Source: Bolinopsis microptera (Eukaryota > Ctenophora > Tentaculata > Lobata > Bolinopsidae). From it: a stretch of DNA of 64,000 nucleotides. Location of the stretch: NCBI RefSeq assembly GCF_026151205.1, contig NC_087082.1, forward strand, positions 18,815,401 to 18,879,400, written 5' to 3'. This document shows, one piece after another, positions 35,136 to 45,704 of the stretch. The notes beneath the pieces were generated by a model. The model was not told the DNA's origin and searched no databases. It saw only the letters and a list, made by a program, of their open reading frames with translations. Position 1 is the stretch's first letter, and the number at the start of each line of letters is the position of its first letter. A program made the position numbers and the translations under genes.

Positions 35136-36700
35136 TTAAATTTGATGAAGGGGATTGTTTTCAAATGACAGCTGCATTATGTCATAATCGCTTGTGGTCC
35201 ATGCCGAATCATTATAAGCATGTTGCAGCTTTAGAAGTGCCTTTTTCAGGCGACTTTTAGCAAGGCTAATCTTGTAGGAGTAGTCAAAGAGCTTAAGTTT
35301 AGGTGCAATTGTGTTCCAAATTTTGGTGGATCTTGATATAAAGTCATTAGATGGGAGTTGTGAAATGATAGTGGTTTCCTTTCTAAAAGATGACTGATAA
35401 TGCTGTTGCAGTGATGCTGGGCACCTTAGTTTTAGTATTTTAAAAACTTCCATAAATGTGTGATATGTATATAAATTTTTGAAAGCCAGGATGTTTTGTT
35501 GCTTGAAAAGTGGTTTACAGTGCTCTAGTTGGAAGAATGTATGGTCAAGTGCCTGGCTGTCAAACTCTCTTGTTCTTGCACATGTAAGGAACTTGTTAAG
35601 GTATGCCTCTTTGTCACCAAAGAGGACCCGTACACAGTGCTTCTGAGACAGCCAGATACTTGCTGTCCTAAAGAGTGCTGCATCACCCCAAACTGAGATA
35701 CAATATGTAAGGTGGGATTCAAATAGTGTGTGGTAGAGGTCTTTATGGAGTTCCTTTGGTACAGAGTCCCTAATTCTATTTAAGGTGGCAGAGGCATAGT
35801 TTAACTTTCGTTTAAGTGCTGTTATATGAGGCCCCCAGGAGAGCTGTTCGTCAATAACAACTCCAAGAAACTTAGTTGCTTTGGTTTTTTTAATTGGAAA
35901 GCCATCAATATGGAGTTGAAGCGAATCTGGCAATTCTACTGGTTTACTAGCCTTTGGTTTAAAATGCATATAACAGCACTTTGACATGTTGATGTGTAGT
36001 TTGTTAAGGATCATATACTTTTTTATACAGCTTAGCAATTTGTTGCCTTTCTCATAAGCTTCTTCTACAGTTTTTCCATCAATAAAAATGTTGGTGTCGT
36101 CAGCAAATAGTATGAAAGTTCCTAAATCCGAGGAATTGGCAATATCATTTATGTATAGAAGAAAAAGGAGCGGTCCCAAAACAGAGCCTTGTGGAACTCC
36201 ATATTTAATGATAAGGTTTTCGGATTTTTCATTAAGGACTTCTGTATACTGTGTTCTATTTGATAAGTAGCTTTTAATAAGACAGTTTGCATTGCCTCTT
36301 ATTCCATACCTATCTAGTTTTGTTAGGAGTGTACTATGGTCGATTGTATCAAATGCTTTACTCAAATCTATAAATATTCCTAGAACATGGTTTCGTTTTT
36401 TTATGCTATCTTCAATAATCCTAACAGAGTAGTTAACAGCATGGCTAGTAGAATGGGACTTGCGGAAGCCAAATTGGTTTTCATCAAGGATATTTTGTGA
36501 CAGAGCGAAACTGTAGATACGGCTGTATATCACTTTTTCAAATATCTTGCCAAATATAGGCAGTGTAGAGACAGGTCTGTAGTTTCCTACATCCTCTTGG
36601 TTTCCTTTCTTAAATATGGGAGTAACTTTCCCAACTTTCAAAACATCAGGAAATACCCCGCTCATCATGAGTTTGTTGAAATGTTGGGCTGAGTGAGTGA
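35136..36700 (-). mobile_element. LINE C, reverse transcriptase only
   Basis: An intact frame of 510 codons runs from VFPDVLKVGKVTPIFKKG through YRPVSTLPIFGKIFEK, FIDLSKAFDTIDH, GVPQGSVLGPLLFLLYIND and LFADDTN to the C-terminus. It is the same family as LINE B (shared words RPVSTLP, FADDTNIF, FRKSHSTSH) and distinct from LINE A. The endonuclease and ORF1 are missing, so the copy is 5'-truncated near 36700. The absence of stops in the retained part suggests a young insertion. Confidence 0.92.
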
Positions 36701-38117
36701 TATAAAGAAGAAGAGTAATTTGAAATCAAGATGAGCAGTTTTTAAAGTAAAAAGAAGAACATAGACTTATCAGATGAATGCAAAATGTGTTTTTGTGATG
36801 TGTTTTTTTGCTTGGTGTCATGGGAGGGGCAAAAGGGCAAGGGAATGGAGGGGCAGGGAAGCGGGATGGGCTACACTGGGCAAGGGGAGACAAATATTGT
36901 TTTTATTAATTTGTCTAAAGTAGATTTGTGTATTATTTTTAGGGTGGGGCTGATTTTTTTGTAAAGAAAAAAGAAGAGTATATATATAATACAGAACATG
37001 AATAGAAATGATTTTTAATGACGCATAGAGGTTAACACTACAACACTACTATAAACAATTATTCAAGAATGTCCATGCAGTCCAGAGTACCCGCAACAGG
37101 TAATGGGAGGGAGGAGTTGGGCTAGGGTGGGGCAATGAAGAGATGAGTGCTTGTGTCTTGATGGAGGAGATGCAGATGTGACATGAATCTAAGAAGAACT
37201 CATCTTAATATCGAGGCTGATAACCAGTCTTCTGATGCCACTGGTCCCGAGAGCTCACATGCACCCCGTGCAAGTTGTTTACAGCTGCATTTCTTTATGT
37301 TGCGGGTACTCTTGGCTTACATTGCACATCCTCAAATTATTTGTTATATAGTAGTGTTGAAAGTATTAAAACTGAACTCTGTAGTCAGGATTAACTCCCT
37401 CCTGACAGTGGTTACAACAATCATTTTGTATGATGTTGGGAGCAGCTATGTAGGTCCTTGTACCCTCTGTGTTCTGGGGAGAGAAATCAGTTATAGATGA
37501 TTTAGGAGAATCAGGCATAGCTAAGTTTAGTAGGTCAGGGGTTGCTGTGTAAGGATTGTAAACTTGTAAGACAGTCGAGACTCCAACAGAAAACAATAAA
37601 GACAACCCACCGGAAGAGTTCTGACTTATGGGTCAGATACCCTTTGATAGTTTTGGTTTGAAGGGGAAGAGGGCTATCAAGGATAGAACACTCCTCTAGT
37701 AACTGTGTATCGCTTGTGTGTGTATCGCTTTTCAACTTATTGCCACGACATACTTTCAACACGTGCCATACCTCAAATTATTTGTTATATAGTAGTGTTG
37801 AAAGTATATGTTATAAGTTTAAATTTCACGTCTAGACTGTCTTAGGCCAAGAACATTGTGCAGTAGTTTGGCTACTTTTAAATCCGTTTTTACCGAAGGC
37901 TTATCCACCAGTTACTCATGCTGCATGTATAGTCTGATAATATTTTGTCTTATCTCTAGCAAGCATTCTGTAAATTGAAGTGTCGTATTTATTATAGAAG
38001 AGCCAGCCAACCTCCGCATTATAATCATTTGTGTGCCAAGTTCGTTTATAAAATCTAATCATTGATTGTCCTTTGGCTACTTTTATTTTTTGTAAAGAAT
38101 ATTCAAACAATATACAC
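36701..38117. other. Non-coding with a 37-bp direct repeat
   Basis: Purine-rich G tracts at 36820-36900 and 37080-37150. A 37-bp direct repeat occurs at 37330-37366 and 37771-37807. Between them are minus-strand open frames without motifs. Words near 37600 (ccggaagagttct, then agataccctt) recur at 54510 (ccggaagagttct, then ggataccctt), a dispersed repeat. Confidence 0.6.
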
Positions 38118-38126
38118 ATAATATAG

Positions 38127-38286
38127 CAATGACCCTATATAAAAATTCTGTAAAAATGGTACAAATTTAAAAACTGAGGTAAAAATAAAAACCTTTGTAA
38201 TAATATATTATTGCAAAGGTTTTTAATAAATGTTCCTAAATTTTTAAGGGGTCTTAACATTTTTACTTTTATGTAGGGTCATTGTG
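38127..38286. mobile_element. 160-bp MITE with 9-bp flanking direct repeat
   Basis: The ends are inverted repeats (caatgaccctatataaaa against the complement of ttttatgtagggtcattg). The centre is a perfect palindrome of about 36 bp (aaaacctttg, then caaaggtttt). Both sides carry ATAATATAG (38118-38126 and 38287-38295). The terminal CAATG and duplication size are compatible with a hAT-type MITE. No coding capacity. Confidence 0.8.
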
Positions 38287-38295
38287 ATAATATAG

Positions 38296-39239
38296 TTATA
38301 TATTGTTCTTAGATATAGAGCAAAACATGCAAAGTAAAAGTAAAATAAAAATTATGAAATAACATCATCACTATTGTATACAAAGTATCATTGCACTACA
38401 TGGAAAAATATACAGTAACTATTTCTCCATCAAATTTAAGAGTAATAATTTATCAAATATTAATCATGAATAACAACAAAATTAAAAAATTTAATTTATT
38501 CATACTTCTCAGTGGAGTAAAGATTTATAAAATGCAGTTTTGCTAGTACTTAGTTAAGTTTTTCAAAATTGTCCTACCTTCAAACATCGATTTGGCGCCC
38601 CTACCCCCTGAGATGGTATTCGATTTCATATTTATACTCTGCAAGTCTGTTAATGAAATTCAAATTATCAAGATTCTACTACATCAGAAAACTCAATTGT
38701 ATTGTTTTACCTCATGATAGGACACATGATTTGTTGGAAGGGAGATCAGAAGAACGAGTTGCTGCTCATTGTTTGAGTATGGAGAAGTTTACCAGTGTAA
38801 CCCTGTATTCAGACTCGAGGTACTTAACAATTTCCCAAATCCACATAAAAAATAGCTCAGGAATATTGCTGATTTTAGCGGTTTTTACCAAACTATACAT
38901 TTTTAAAGCTCTGAATGTTATTGTGAATCAATTATTTTTTAAATGTACATTGTGCATCCTATTTGAATTTTGATTCCATTTTAGTACATAGTAAAATATT
39001 AATATTCAAAAACCCATTCAGATTATCTACACTGATAGGTGTTGACGAACAGAGCTGAGGGAGTCCAAGTAAGATGCAATAATGATGTTATTTCGTTAAA
39101 ATGAATTCTATTGGTGGGTAAAAAATGACTAAGGAAGACTGTAAATTAATAGTCTTAAAAGGTAAAATAATGATACATTTAATTATTGTCATGTTGTTGT
39201 TTTTATGATGTTATGAAATTATTCAAACATGTGATTGTA
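38296..39239. other. AT-rich spacer
   Basis: A plus-strand open frame at 38569-38973 has no recognisable motif or splice context. I see nothing else. Confidence 0.4.
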
Positions 39240-39625
39240 AATGTTGGGCCATTCATCATTTCAATAAAGCCAACATGAACAGTGATGACTTTATCGGTCA
39301 TTGCATCCACTTTACGCTCAACACGCTTCATCTTATAGAAAGCACTACGGAGTTGCACCTTAATGTAGGTTGGAGAGTCACTAAGTGCTTTTAACAGGTT
39401 GAGACTATACTAATAGGTTTATCTGTGCAGTAAGTGTGAAAATACCACCTACATCCACTGCATCCAATGCCGAGACCTGATGTATCTGACTTATCTGTAA
39501 CCTCTGTACAGCAAACAGAACATTGATACTTCACCTTCCCAGATTCTGATTTAACAAAAATTCCTTTAACTTTTCCATGATCTACTGATTCAAAATCGAC
39601 AAATGTACCTTTGTTATTATCCTTT
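39240..39625 (-). pseudogene. LINE ORF1-like relic with PHD finger
   Basis: A minus-strand frame from about 39625 reads NNKGTFVDFES, IFVKSESGK, then a C4HC3 finger: CSVCC, GIGCSGC, WYFHTYC. After a frame change near 39400 comes a charged helical segment (SAFYKMKRVERKVDAMTDK) suited to a coiled coil. PHD plus coiled coil is the layout of ORF1 proteins of some CR1-related LINEs. The piece lacks its beginning and end. Confidence 0.6.
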
Positions 39626-39654
39626 AAATATCAAATTGATTTAATGTAAACTTG

Positions 39655-39960
39655 AATACGTAGTTTGTGTCATGTCTGTTAGTATGAAAACACGCTTAAC
39701 GCCCTTTTTGTCTAGTTTTTTAAACTCCTCATCTTGTAAAAGCCTATTTAACATTTGAGAAGAGTTCGTTCCAGGATAGAAGAATACTTTAGCTTTCTGT
39801 TTCCTCGAACTTAATAGGGTTCCGGATACATGGATTCTGATTTAACAAAAATTCTTTTAACATTTCCATCTACTGATTCAAAATCGACAAATGTACCTTT
39901 GTTATTGAATACTCCACACGGTTTCTCTGTTTAAACCAAAAAGGTGGGGGGTTATAAGTA
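39655..39960 (-). pseudogene. LINE ORF1-like relic, SGNH-type fragment
   Basis: Starts with a second copy of the segment encoding NNKGTFVDFES (80 bases shared with 39546-39625), then shifts frame to KAKVFFYPGTNSSQMLN and KRVFILTD. The FYPG-N-S plus hydrophobic FILT pattern resembles the SGNH/GDSL esterase-like domain of some LINE ORF1 proteins (moderate resemblance). Broken by a stop and frame change near 39830. Confidence 0.45.
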
Positions 39961-40224
39961 GATTCGCCCACTATTTTTCAACCTTATCAAGGTTTTTGGG
40001 ATTGATTGTGATTATGAATAAATTGATAACAATTCGAGATCGATGGTAAATATTTTTTTCAATCTTTAAAATAAAATATATATATTTAAGTGCTACTCAG
40101 TTCTTCAGATTGAACGTCTGTATATTGACTATGTAATAACTGTTATGAAACTACTTAAATATAGCTTCAATTAGATTTTATATCCCATCATCTCTCTAAG
40201 GTATGGTATACCTTGACTTCAACA

Positions 40225-40644
40225 CTATCTATTATCTTTGTACAACAGTGAAAGTCGGCCAGGGTCTGATTGATGTTCACCATTACTACAAAGTATTATT
40301 ATGCTATTATTAAATTGCTTATCACTCGGCAGGTAGTCAGGGTTAAGAGTAATTCTGCTGATCTTGTCCAATAGTGTGACAGTTTTATCGACATTGACTT
40401 GTTTAAGATAGAGTCCAAAGGCAGTCCTACTGTGATCTAAAAACATTGTCTGGGATTTTGCGACATCTTCTGCGGCCAACTGCTCTGTCACAAAATTTTT
40501 CAGCTTTATGTCGTTCTCGTTATCTTTCAACACGTATCGATTACTCCGAACTTCAATAAATGATTTCATCTTTACGACACTGTCGTTCACCTGTTTTAAC
40601 TTTGATCTTTGAAGCTGGTGGTGACTGGTGAACGGTTGTTTCAT
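40225..40644 (-). CDS. Unidentified 139-residue ORF
   Basis: An uninterrupted minus-strand frame with balanced amino-acid use and an ATG at 40644. It is rich in Lys, Asp and Asn, with no signal peptide, membrane segment or motif I can name. It lies directly upstream, on the same strand, of the ORF1-like relics. It may be part of the same decayed element, or a separate small gene. Confidence 0.35.
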   Translation of the reverse strand: MKQPFTSHHQLQRSKLKQVNDSVVKMKSFIEVRSNRYVLKDNENDIKLKNFVTEQLAAEDVAKSQTMFLDHSRTAFGLYLKQVNVDKTVTLLDKISRITLNPDYLPSDKQFNNSIIILCSNGEHQSDPGRLSLLYKDNR

Positions 40645-41201
40645 TATTTCCTTCTCTGTCAGCTCAGATTATACTACGGAACGTGTTGGATATTGCTAAG
40701 ATTTCATGGCTGGTTAAGGTTATTTGTTATATCTGGTACAATAGTGATAAAGGAAGTTCTGAAGGCTTGTTTTGTTAGTGGCGTAAAAAACAAACCAGGA
40801 GCTCTAACATTAAATTCTCTAGGAGACATATTTTATTGGATTATCTATCAAACAAGGCTACTTTTCATATAAGATTTGAGTTATCATGTGGATTAGTGAA
40901 TAGCAGTAGAATTCATTGAAATAATATGTTTTTAAGGCTGGGTATGACTGCGAGGCCAAAAAAGAACACTTTCTAGATGTAAAGTCTAAAATTACTACAA
41001 TTTCAAATACAATTTTCTCTCCTCACTTTTTCCTTTTTCTCCTTTCTTTATATTTTAGATCTTCTTTACCATTTTAATATATATAATAATTTTCCGCACA
41101 CGAAGGAAAGTAAAAATTGAAACACAAAATTAAAGTTTGAAAAATACAAATTTATGAATGTAAATTAAATCACTCAGAGTCTCTTGATGGTACTTAGACT
41201 T
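40645..41201. other. Non-coding
   Basis: AT-rich with pyrimidine runs near 41010-41050. No feature supported. Confidence 0.5.
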
Positions 41202-41395
41202 TTAGAGTTTCTGGGCATTATGAACCATCTCTCCGACAGCTGCTTTAGCGCTCAACTGCACAAAGAACACAAAGTATTATTTCAGTCATAAACAACATAA
41301 AGTGTCAATTTTTGTAGTCTACGGGCACAAAGAAGTATTGTTAGCAATTGCGTCCTTACCCTCATACACAATTTTTCCATTTCCGTGATTAATTC
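41202..41395 (-). CDS. Terminal exon(s) of an unidentified minus-strand gene
   Basis: A 54-bp exon, 41202-41255, follows ctttgtgcag and encodes LSAKAAVGEMVHNAQKL then TAA. A second possible exon ends at 41365 with GNGKIVYEG before GTAAGG. The two could join, but the upstream boundary is not clear. Function unknown. It lies downstream of the broken small gene P1 and might be its last exon, although P2 ends differently. Confidence 0.35.
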
Positions 41396-41503
41396 ATGCA
41401 ATATGTATTTTTTAAATCCCAATATACCATGATTTAATTTGGGGTACAAAATCAAAAATGTCTCATAAGGTAATCACCGTAATTATGTCGAACATAAATA
41501 GCC
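41385..41503. repeat. Dispersed repeat, copy 2
   Basis: Shares tttttaaatccc, ataccatga, aatttggggtacaaaat, tgtctcataaggta and cgtaattatgtc with 19285-19545. It abuts the duplicated P1 segment at 41504, so it may mark the duplication breakpoint. Confidence 0.6.
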
Positions 41504-42013
41504 GGCCGAGAGGCGGCTCTCTTCCTTTTTGGGGGAGGGAGAGTGTCTGTAGCAGTAACCTCCCACACTGTTAGAGTTAGATAGCTTCCCTTTTGGTAGC
41601 CACCCCTTCTATTTCATCCCCATTCTGAAAACGATATCATTTAATCTAAAACACTCGTCAATCCCTTCTAGAGTTGATGTGATTTTAAAATCTTTCAGAT
41701 AATAATTAACATCAATTGAATAATAATAGAGTTTACCCTCCTGAAACCTACTTATTTACTGAAACAAATACAAAACCAAGATTTATAATCAAGTTTTTAA
41801 AATTCTTTAATTGTATATGATTTATTTAAATTTTTGAATGCCTACCTTAAACATCTCCTGTTCATCAGCGGGGAAATGTGAGAGGATTTGGATGTCATTA
41901 CCGCCAGTTAAGGCGAAATTTTGGACAATCTTTGCCCCACTAGTCATCTTTGTCTTGAGATACTTGATTCGCCCCTCTACTTCAACATTTGTCTCAGTGT
42001 TCAGTTGTCCCGG
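41504..42013 (-). pseudogene. P1, broken duplicate of small gene P2
   Basis: Exon 41846-42013 matches P2 exon 1 closely (PGQLNTET, RIKYLKTKMTSGAK, QNFALTGGNDIQILSHFPAD) but ends EQEMFK, and the start codon equivalent (MEPG) reads FLPG. The roughly 100 bp upstream contain no AG acceptor. The second exon begins at 41624 (NGDEIEGVATK) after ttttcag, but one T fewer than P2 near 41591 shifts the frame into a stop a few codons later. The copy then ends at 41504 inside the second exon. Two independent lesions make it a pseudogene. Confidence 0.75.
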
Positions 42014-42207
42014 TAAAAATTTAGGAGAAGTATAAAAGTAGGACGATTTCAGAGTAAAATGACAACAGGGAAATGATATATAATATTCCAAGCCCAAGTT
42101 ATTGCCATTTAAAGGTTGGCACTAATGTGTAAATTATTATTAAACCTCTAAAGCATGGAGGACAATTGAAAGCTGTGTAAGTAATTGAAATATTATTTAA
42201 TACTCAC

Positions 42208-42285
42208 ATCTTCTTTGTTCACTATTGAAACTCCTGTTGACTTCTTACCCTCCTGACCCCAGTTCACAACAACGAAATTACTCAT
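42208..42285 (-). CDS. First exon, MSNFVVV-type small gene, copy 1
   Basis: 26 codons from ATG to GAT|GTGAGT (phase 0): MSNFVVVNWGQEGKKS and on. The pattern hydrophobic-VVV-x-W, then charged residues, then GVSIVNK recalls the short N-terminal strand of some BEN-domain-associated proteins, but this is weak. A 25-codon sister lies at 44817-44891. Following exons were not found. Upstream sequence of the two copies diverges just above the ATG. Confidence 0.55.
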
Positions 42286-42611
42286 TTCGAAAAGTTAAGT
42301 TGGTTAAATATAACTTTAGGGATAAAGTCGTATACAGAACATCCTGTAATTAGTGTTAAACAACATAAAGTGAATGCGAGATCTACCATTTACAGGACAT
42401 TCCTATCATTCAAAAACTGTTAATAGAGGACTAAGAATCAAAAATATAATATATAATTAATAATAAATTGATGAGTATAAAGTATGATATATTGGTATGG
42501 TTGGGTAAACCATTGAACTGTGGGCATGAAGATAACCATTAAATTATTATAAACACTATATATAGAAACCAACCTTGACATTTTAAATTGTTAAACCTCT
42601 AAAGTATGGAG

Positions 42612-44761
42612 TAGCCCGGTTCATAAAACAAAAATATTATCCAATAATTACGGCGATAGGCTTATCTGTTGTTCCTTAGGCCAAATAACTACCAAAAAAA
42701 TTTTGAAGCTTCAACTCCAACCGGAAACACCCCCACATGCCACGCCCATTTTTTTCATCAATTTTTAACAGGTAAAAATCTTCATATCATCGATTTAGGC
42801 ATGAAGGAGTGCTTTTAGTGCTCCAACAGTTTGGGGTCTAATAGTAATGGTAGAAAAAGGTTAACTTTAGTCAAAGTCTCAAGTCTCCACGGCGCTTGGT
42901 TTAGGCGCACCGGATCTCGCGTCTCCGCCTCCGCTGCGTGATTGGTGGCGCCAGAACTAAAGGTCGTAGAGACATGAGACCTAAACTAAAGTTAACCTTT
43001 TCCTACCATTTATATTAGAGTAGCACAGATTCAGAGATCTAAACACATTCCTTCATCCTTAAAACGACAATCATATGAATTTTGCCTGTAAAAGTTGATA
43101 TCTTGATGTCAATTAACATCGTAAGCTTTTAAAACTAAAATTAATTAAATGAGTCATAATACTTCACACAATATTTACACACAATATGAAAATATAAATA
43201 CAGGAAGTCTCTTGGATTCGACATTGAACTTTTCTCGGTCCCTGCACTGGAAAGTGGAACTGATCCTTTAAAGAAGTCAGCAGGTTCTGATTTAGGTACC
43301 CTGGTTTTCGGATCGCCAAGTCTTCACAAGCAAGCTGTCTAATCTTCGTTGCCAAAAGGAATTTTGTTGCCAGAGGAATATTTTCGTCAAACTAGGATTT
43401 AAATGAGGTCTTTATTTCTTTATAACTCGTCACCGATAGGATCAGCATTGATGAGATCCAATAATTCCTTCATAGCTCGTCACTGACAGGATCATTATCA
43501 ATGAGATCCAATGATTCCTTCATAGCTCGTCAGTCGTCACTGACAGGGTCACCGATCACTATTAATAAGGTCTGATGATTTCTTCGTAAATAACGAGGTA
43601 CAGTAATCTCTTACTGATACGTCAAGACAAAGTTAAGTAAATAACTATAAATATCCAAGCATTAGCTAACAAAGTAGCATCTGGTTCTAATTCCTTTACC
43701 AAGTTATCAGTAATGGATCTAACATCTAAATGAATCTCTTCTGTAAACTGAATTTCTTGAAGCTGAAGGACTGATTCCCTCTCCAAGATGGGGGAATACT
43801 TGTTAAATTCTTGTAGGATTCATGAAGAGGGGAAATTCTCCACGGTATAGAGGGGAAATTCTCCACGCCATAGATGGCATATTCCCAATACTCGACCAGC
43901 TCGTTCTCGACAGTGACTGCTCATTCATAAACATAAGTCTCCGGAATGCGACTTCATTGTAAGAGAGCTTGGAAGAGGGCAAATTCCCCCAGTAATGTTT
44001 ATTTTCACTAGTATTGTAATGCAAGAAATTTTGCAACACAATGCAACCAACGAAGTTTCAACTGAAAAGGTTCATATAATATGATTGTTGGATTATTAAT
44101 AAAAGACTGTTCTAGTGTTCTTACCTCTGACAGTTCCAGGGTGTGGAGACGTGGAATCCAAAAGACTTCCTGTATTTATATTTTCATATTGTGTGTAAAT
44201 ATTGTGTGAAGTAATATGACTCATTTAATTAATTTTAGTTTTAAAAGCTTACGATGTTAATTGACATCAAGATATCAACTTTTACAGGCAAAATTCATAT
44301 GATTGTCGTTTTAAGGATGAAGGAATGTGTTTAGATCTCTGAATCTGTGCTACTCTAATATAAATGGTAGGAAAAGGTTAACTTTAGTTGAAGTCTCATG
44401 TCTCTACGACCTTTAGTTCTGGCGCCACCAATCACGCAGCGGAGGCGGAGACGCGAGATCTGGTGCGCCTAAACCAAGCGCCGTGGAGACTTGAGACTTT
44501 GACTAAAGTTAACCTTTTTCTACCATTACTATTAGACCCCAAACTGTTGGAGCACTAAAAGCACTCCTTCATGCCTAAATTGATGATATGAAGATTTTTA
44601 CCTGTTAAAAATTGATGAAAAAAATGGGCGTGGCATGTGGGGGTGTTTCCGGTTGGAGTTGAAGCTTCAAAATTTTTTTGGTAGTTATTTGGCCTAAAGA
44701 ACAACAGATAAGCCTATCGCCGTAATTATTGGATAATATTTTTGTTTTATGAACCGGGCTA
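42612..44761. mobile_element. Foldback DNA transposon, 615-bp inverted repeats, 8-bp TSD
   Basis: The element starts TAGCCCGGTTCATAAAAC and ends with its complement. The arms run 42612-43226 and 44146-44761 and are nearly identical. GTATGGAG flanks it on both sides (42604-42611 and 44762-44769). The related sequence near 42147 (aaagcatggaggacaa) shows the uninterrupted site. Eight-base duplications are typical of hAT elements, though the termini do not match the usual hAT consensus. The 920-bp spacer holds imperfect 60-bp tandem repeats (43400-43560) and short open frames (43164-43355 and 43803-44039 minus; another near 43225-43340 plus), none clearly a transposase. Non-autonomous. Confidence 0.9.
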
Positions 44762-44816
44762 GTATGGAGGACACATGAAAGCTGTGTAAGTAATTGAAAT
44801 ATCATTTAATACTCAC

Positions 44817-44891
44817 ATCTTTCTTGTTAACAATCGAGACTCCTAGAGACTTCTTCCCTTTGTCCCAGTCCACTACAACAAAATTACTCAT
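44817..44891 (-). CDS. First exon, MSNFVVV-type small gene, copy 2
   Basis: 25 codons from ATG to GAT|GTGAGT: MSNFVVVDWDKGKKS and on, sister of 42208-42285. The foldback transposon sits 48 bp into its intron. Any downstream exon would have to lie beyond the 2.1-kb insertion, so the gene may be inactive or may now splice across it. Confidence 0.55.
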
Positions 44892-45582
44892 TTTTGTTTT
44901 GATTTTGTCTATAGATATAATTTAGGTTCAGGGATCCCACCATACCTATACATAACATCCTGTAGAATTAAGCATTATTTACACATTAAGTATTATATTA
45001 CGCAATGATTATATAAAACGTAAAAAGTGCAAGTGTATATAAATCAATATCTTACAGTTTTATCCATTATCTGGTACCTCCCTCGAGGGACTGGGGGAGC
45101 CCTCCAGAGCACCGTATTCGTCCTCAAAGAGCTCCTGATCGGGTAGCCCTCTATTGCTAGAGGCTGCTGAGTCCTGATCCGAAGCTCATCTCTGTCTACA
45201 TTATGTTCTCGGTGTCTCTCCCTCAGCTCCAAGACGGGGTCACCTTTAATGTTGCTGAGTTTTAGTTGTAGTCTGATGGTGTTGTCTGTACTTGTGGAAT
45301 TTTCACTTATATAATACGACTTTCGTAGTAGTGTTGTCCGATCGGGGTAATTTCAGTAGTTCTTCAGTATTGTCAGAGGGACAGACTGTCGTCGTTCAAT
45401 ACCTCAAGTCGAAGAAGTTCTTTCGTGCTTGAGTTCGTTTCGATACTCTCTGTGGGGGTAATTGGGTAGTTTTCTTTGTTTGTGGTAATATGACTGAGTA
45501 GTTGTCGTATTTTAGTATCTCTAGCCGAAGTAGTTCCTTCAAGCTTGGGTTCGTTTCGATACTCTCTGTGGGGGTAATTGGG
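44892..45582 (-). other. Spacer with a possible acidic terminal exon and a 119-bp direct duplication
   Basis: On the minus strand an exon-like stretch at 45063-45153 follows cctctag and reads LPDQELFEDEYGALEG then stops (TAA, 45063-45065); support is weak. Positions 45345-45582 hold two copies of a roughly 119-bp repeat ending gtttcgatactctctgtggg. The gypsy element inserted at the end of the second copy. Confidence 0.45.
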
Positions 45583-45704
45583 TGTTATATATTCTAGTAA
45601 TTTATTGTATGATTAACCGATATACTATTCAGGATGACTACCTGGGTTTTGGTTTTGGTTTAGCTTTCAATCTTGCGTTTACCTTGTCACAACGATTCAT
45701 AACA
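45583..45704 (+). repeat. 5' LTR of Ty3/gypsy element (122 bp)
   Basis: Begins TGTTAT and ends ATAACA. It is identical by eye to 50393-50514 over all 122 bases. TTATATAT lies at its very start and may serve as a TATA box. TTGGG precedes it (45578-45582) and the same TTGGG follows the 3' LTR. Confidence 0.97.

Noticed and set aside
43164-44039. Transposase inside the foldback element
   Set aside because: Open frames in the spacer are short and lack catalytic motifs.
45582-45704. Upstream extension of the gypsy protein by 41 residues
   Set aside because: The extension lies in the LTR, which is repeated at the 3' end; the ATG after the LTR is the better start.
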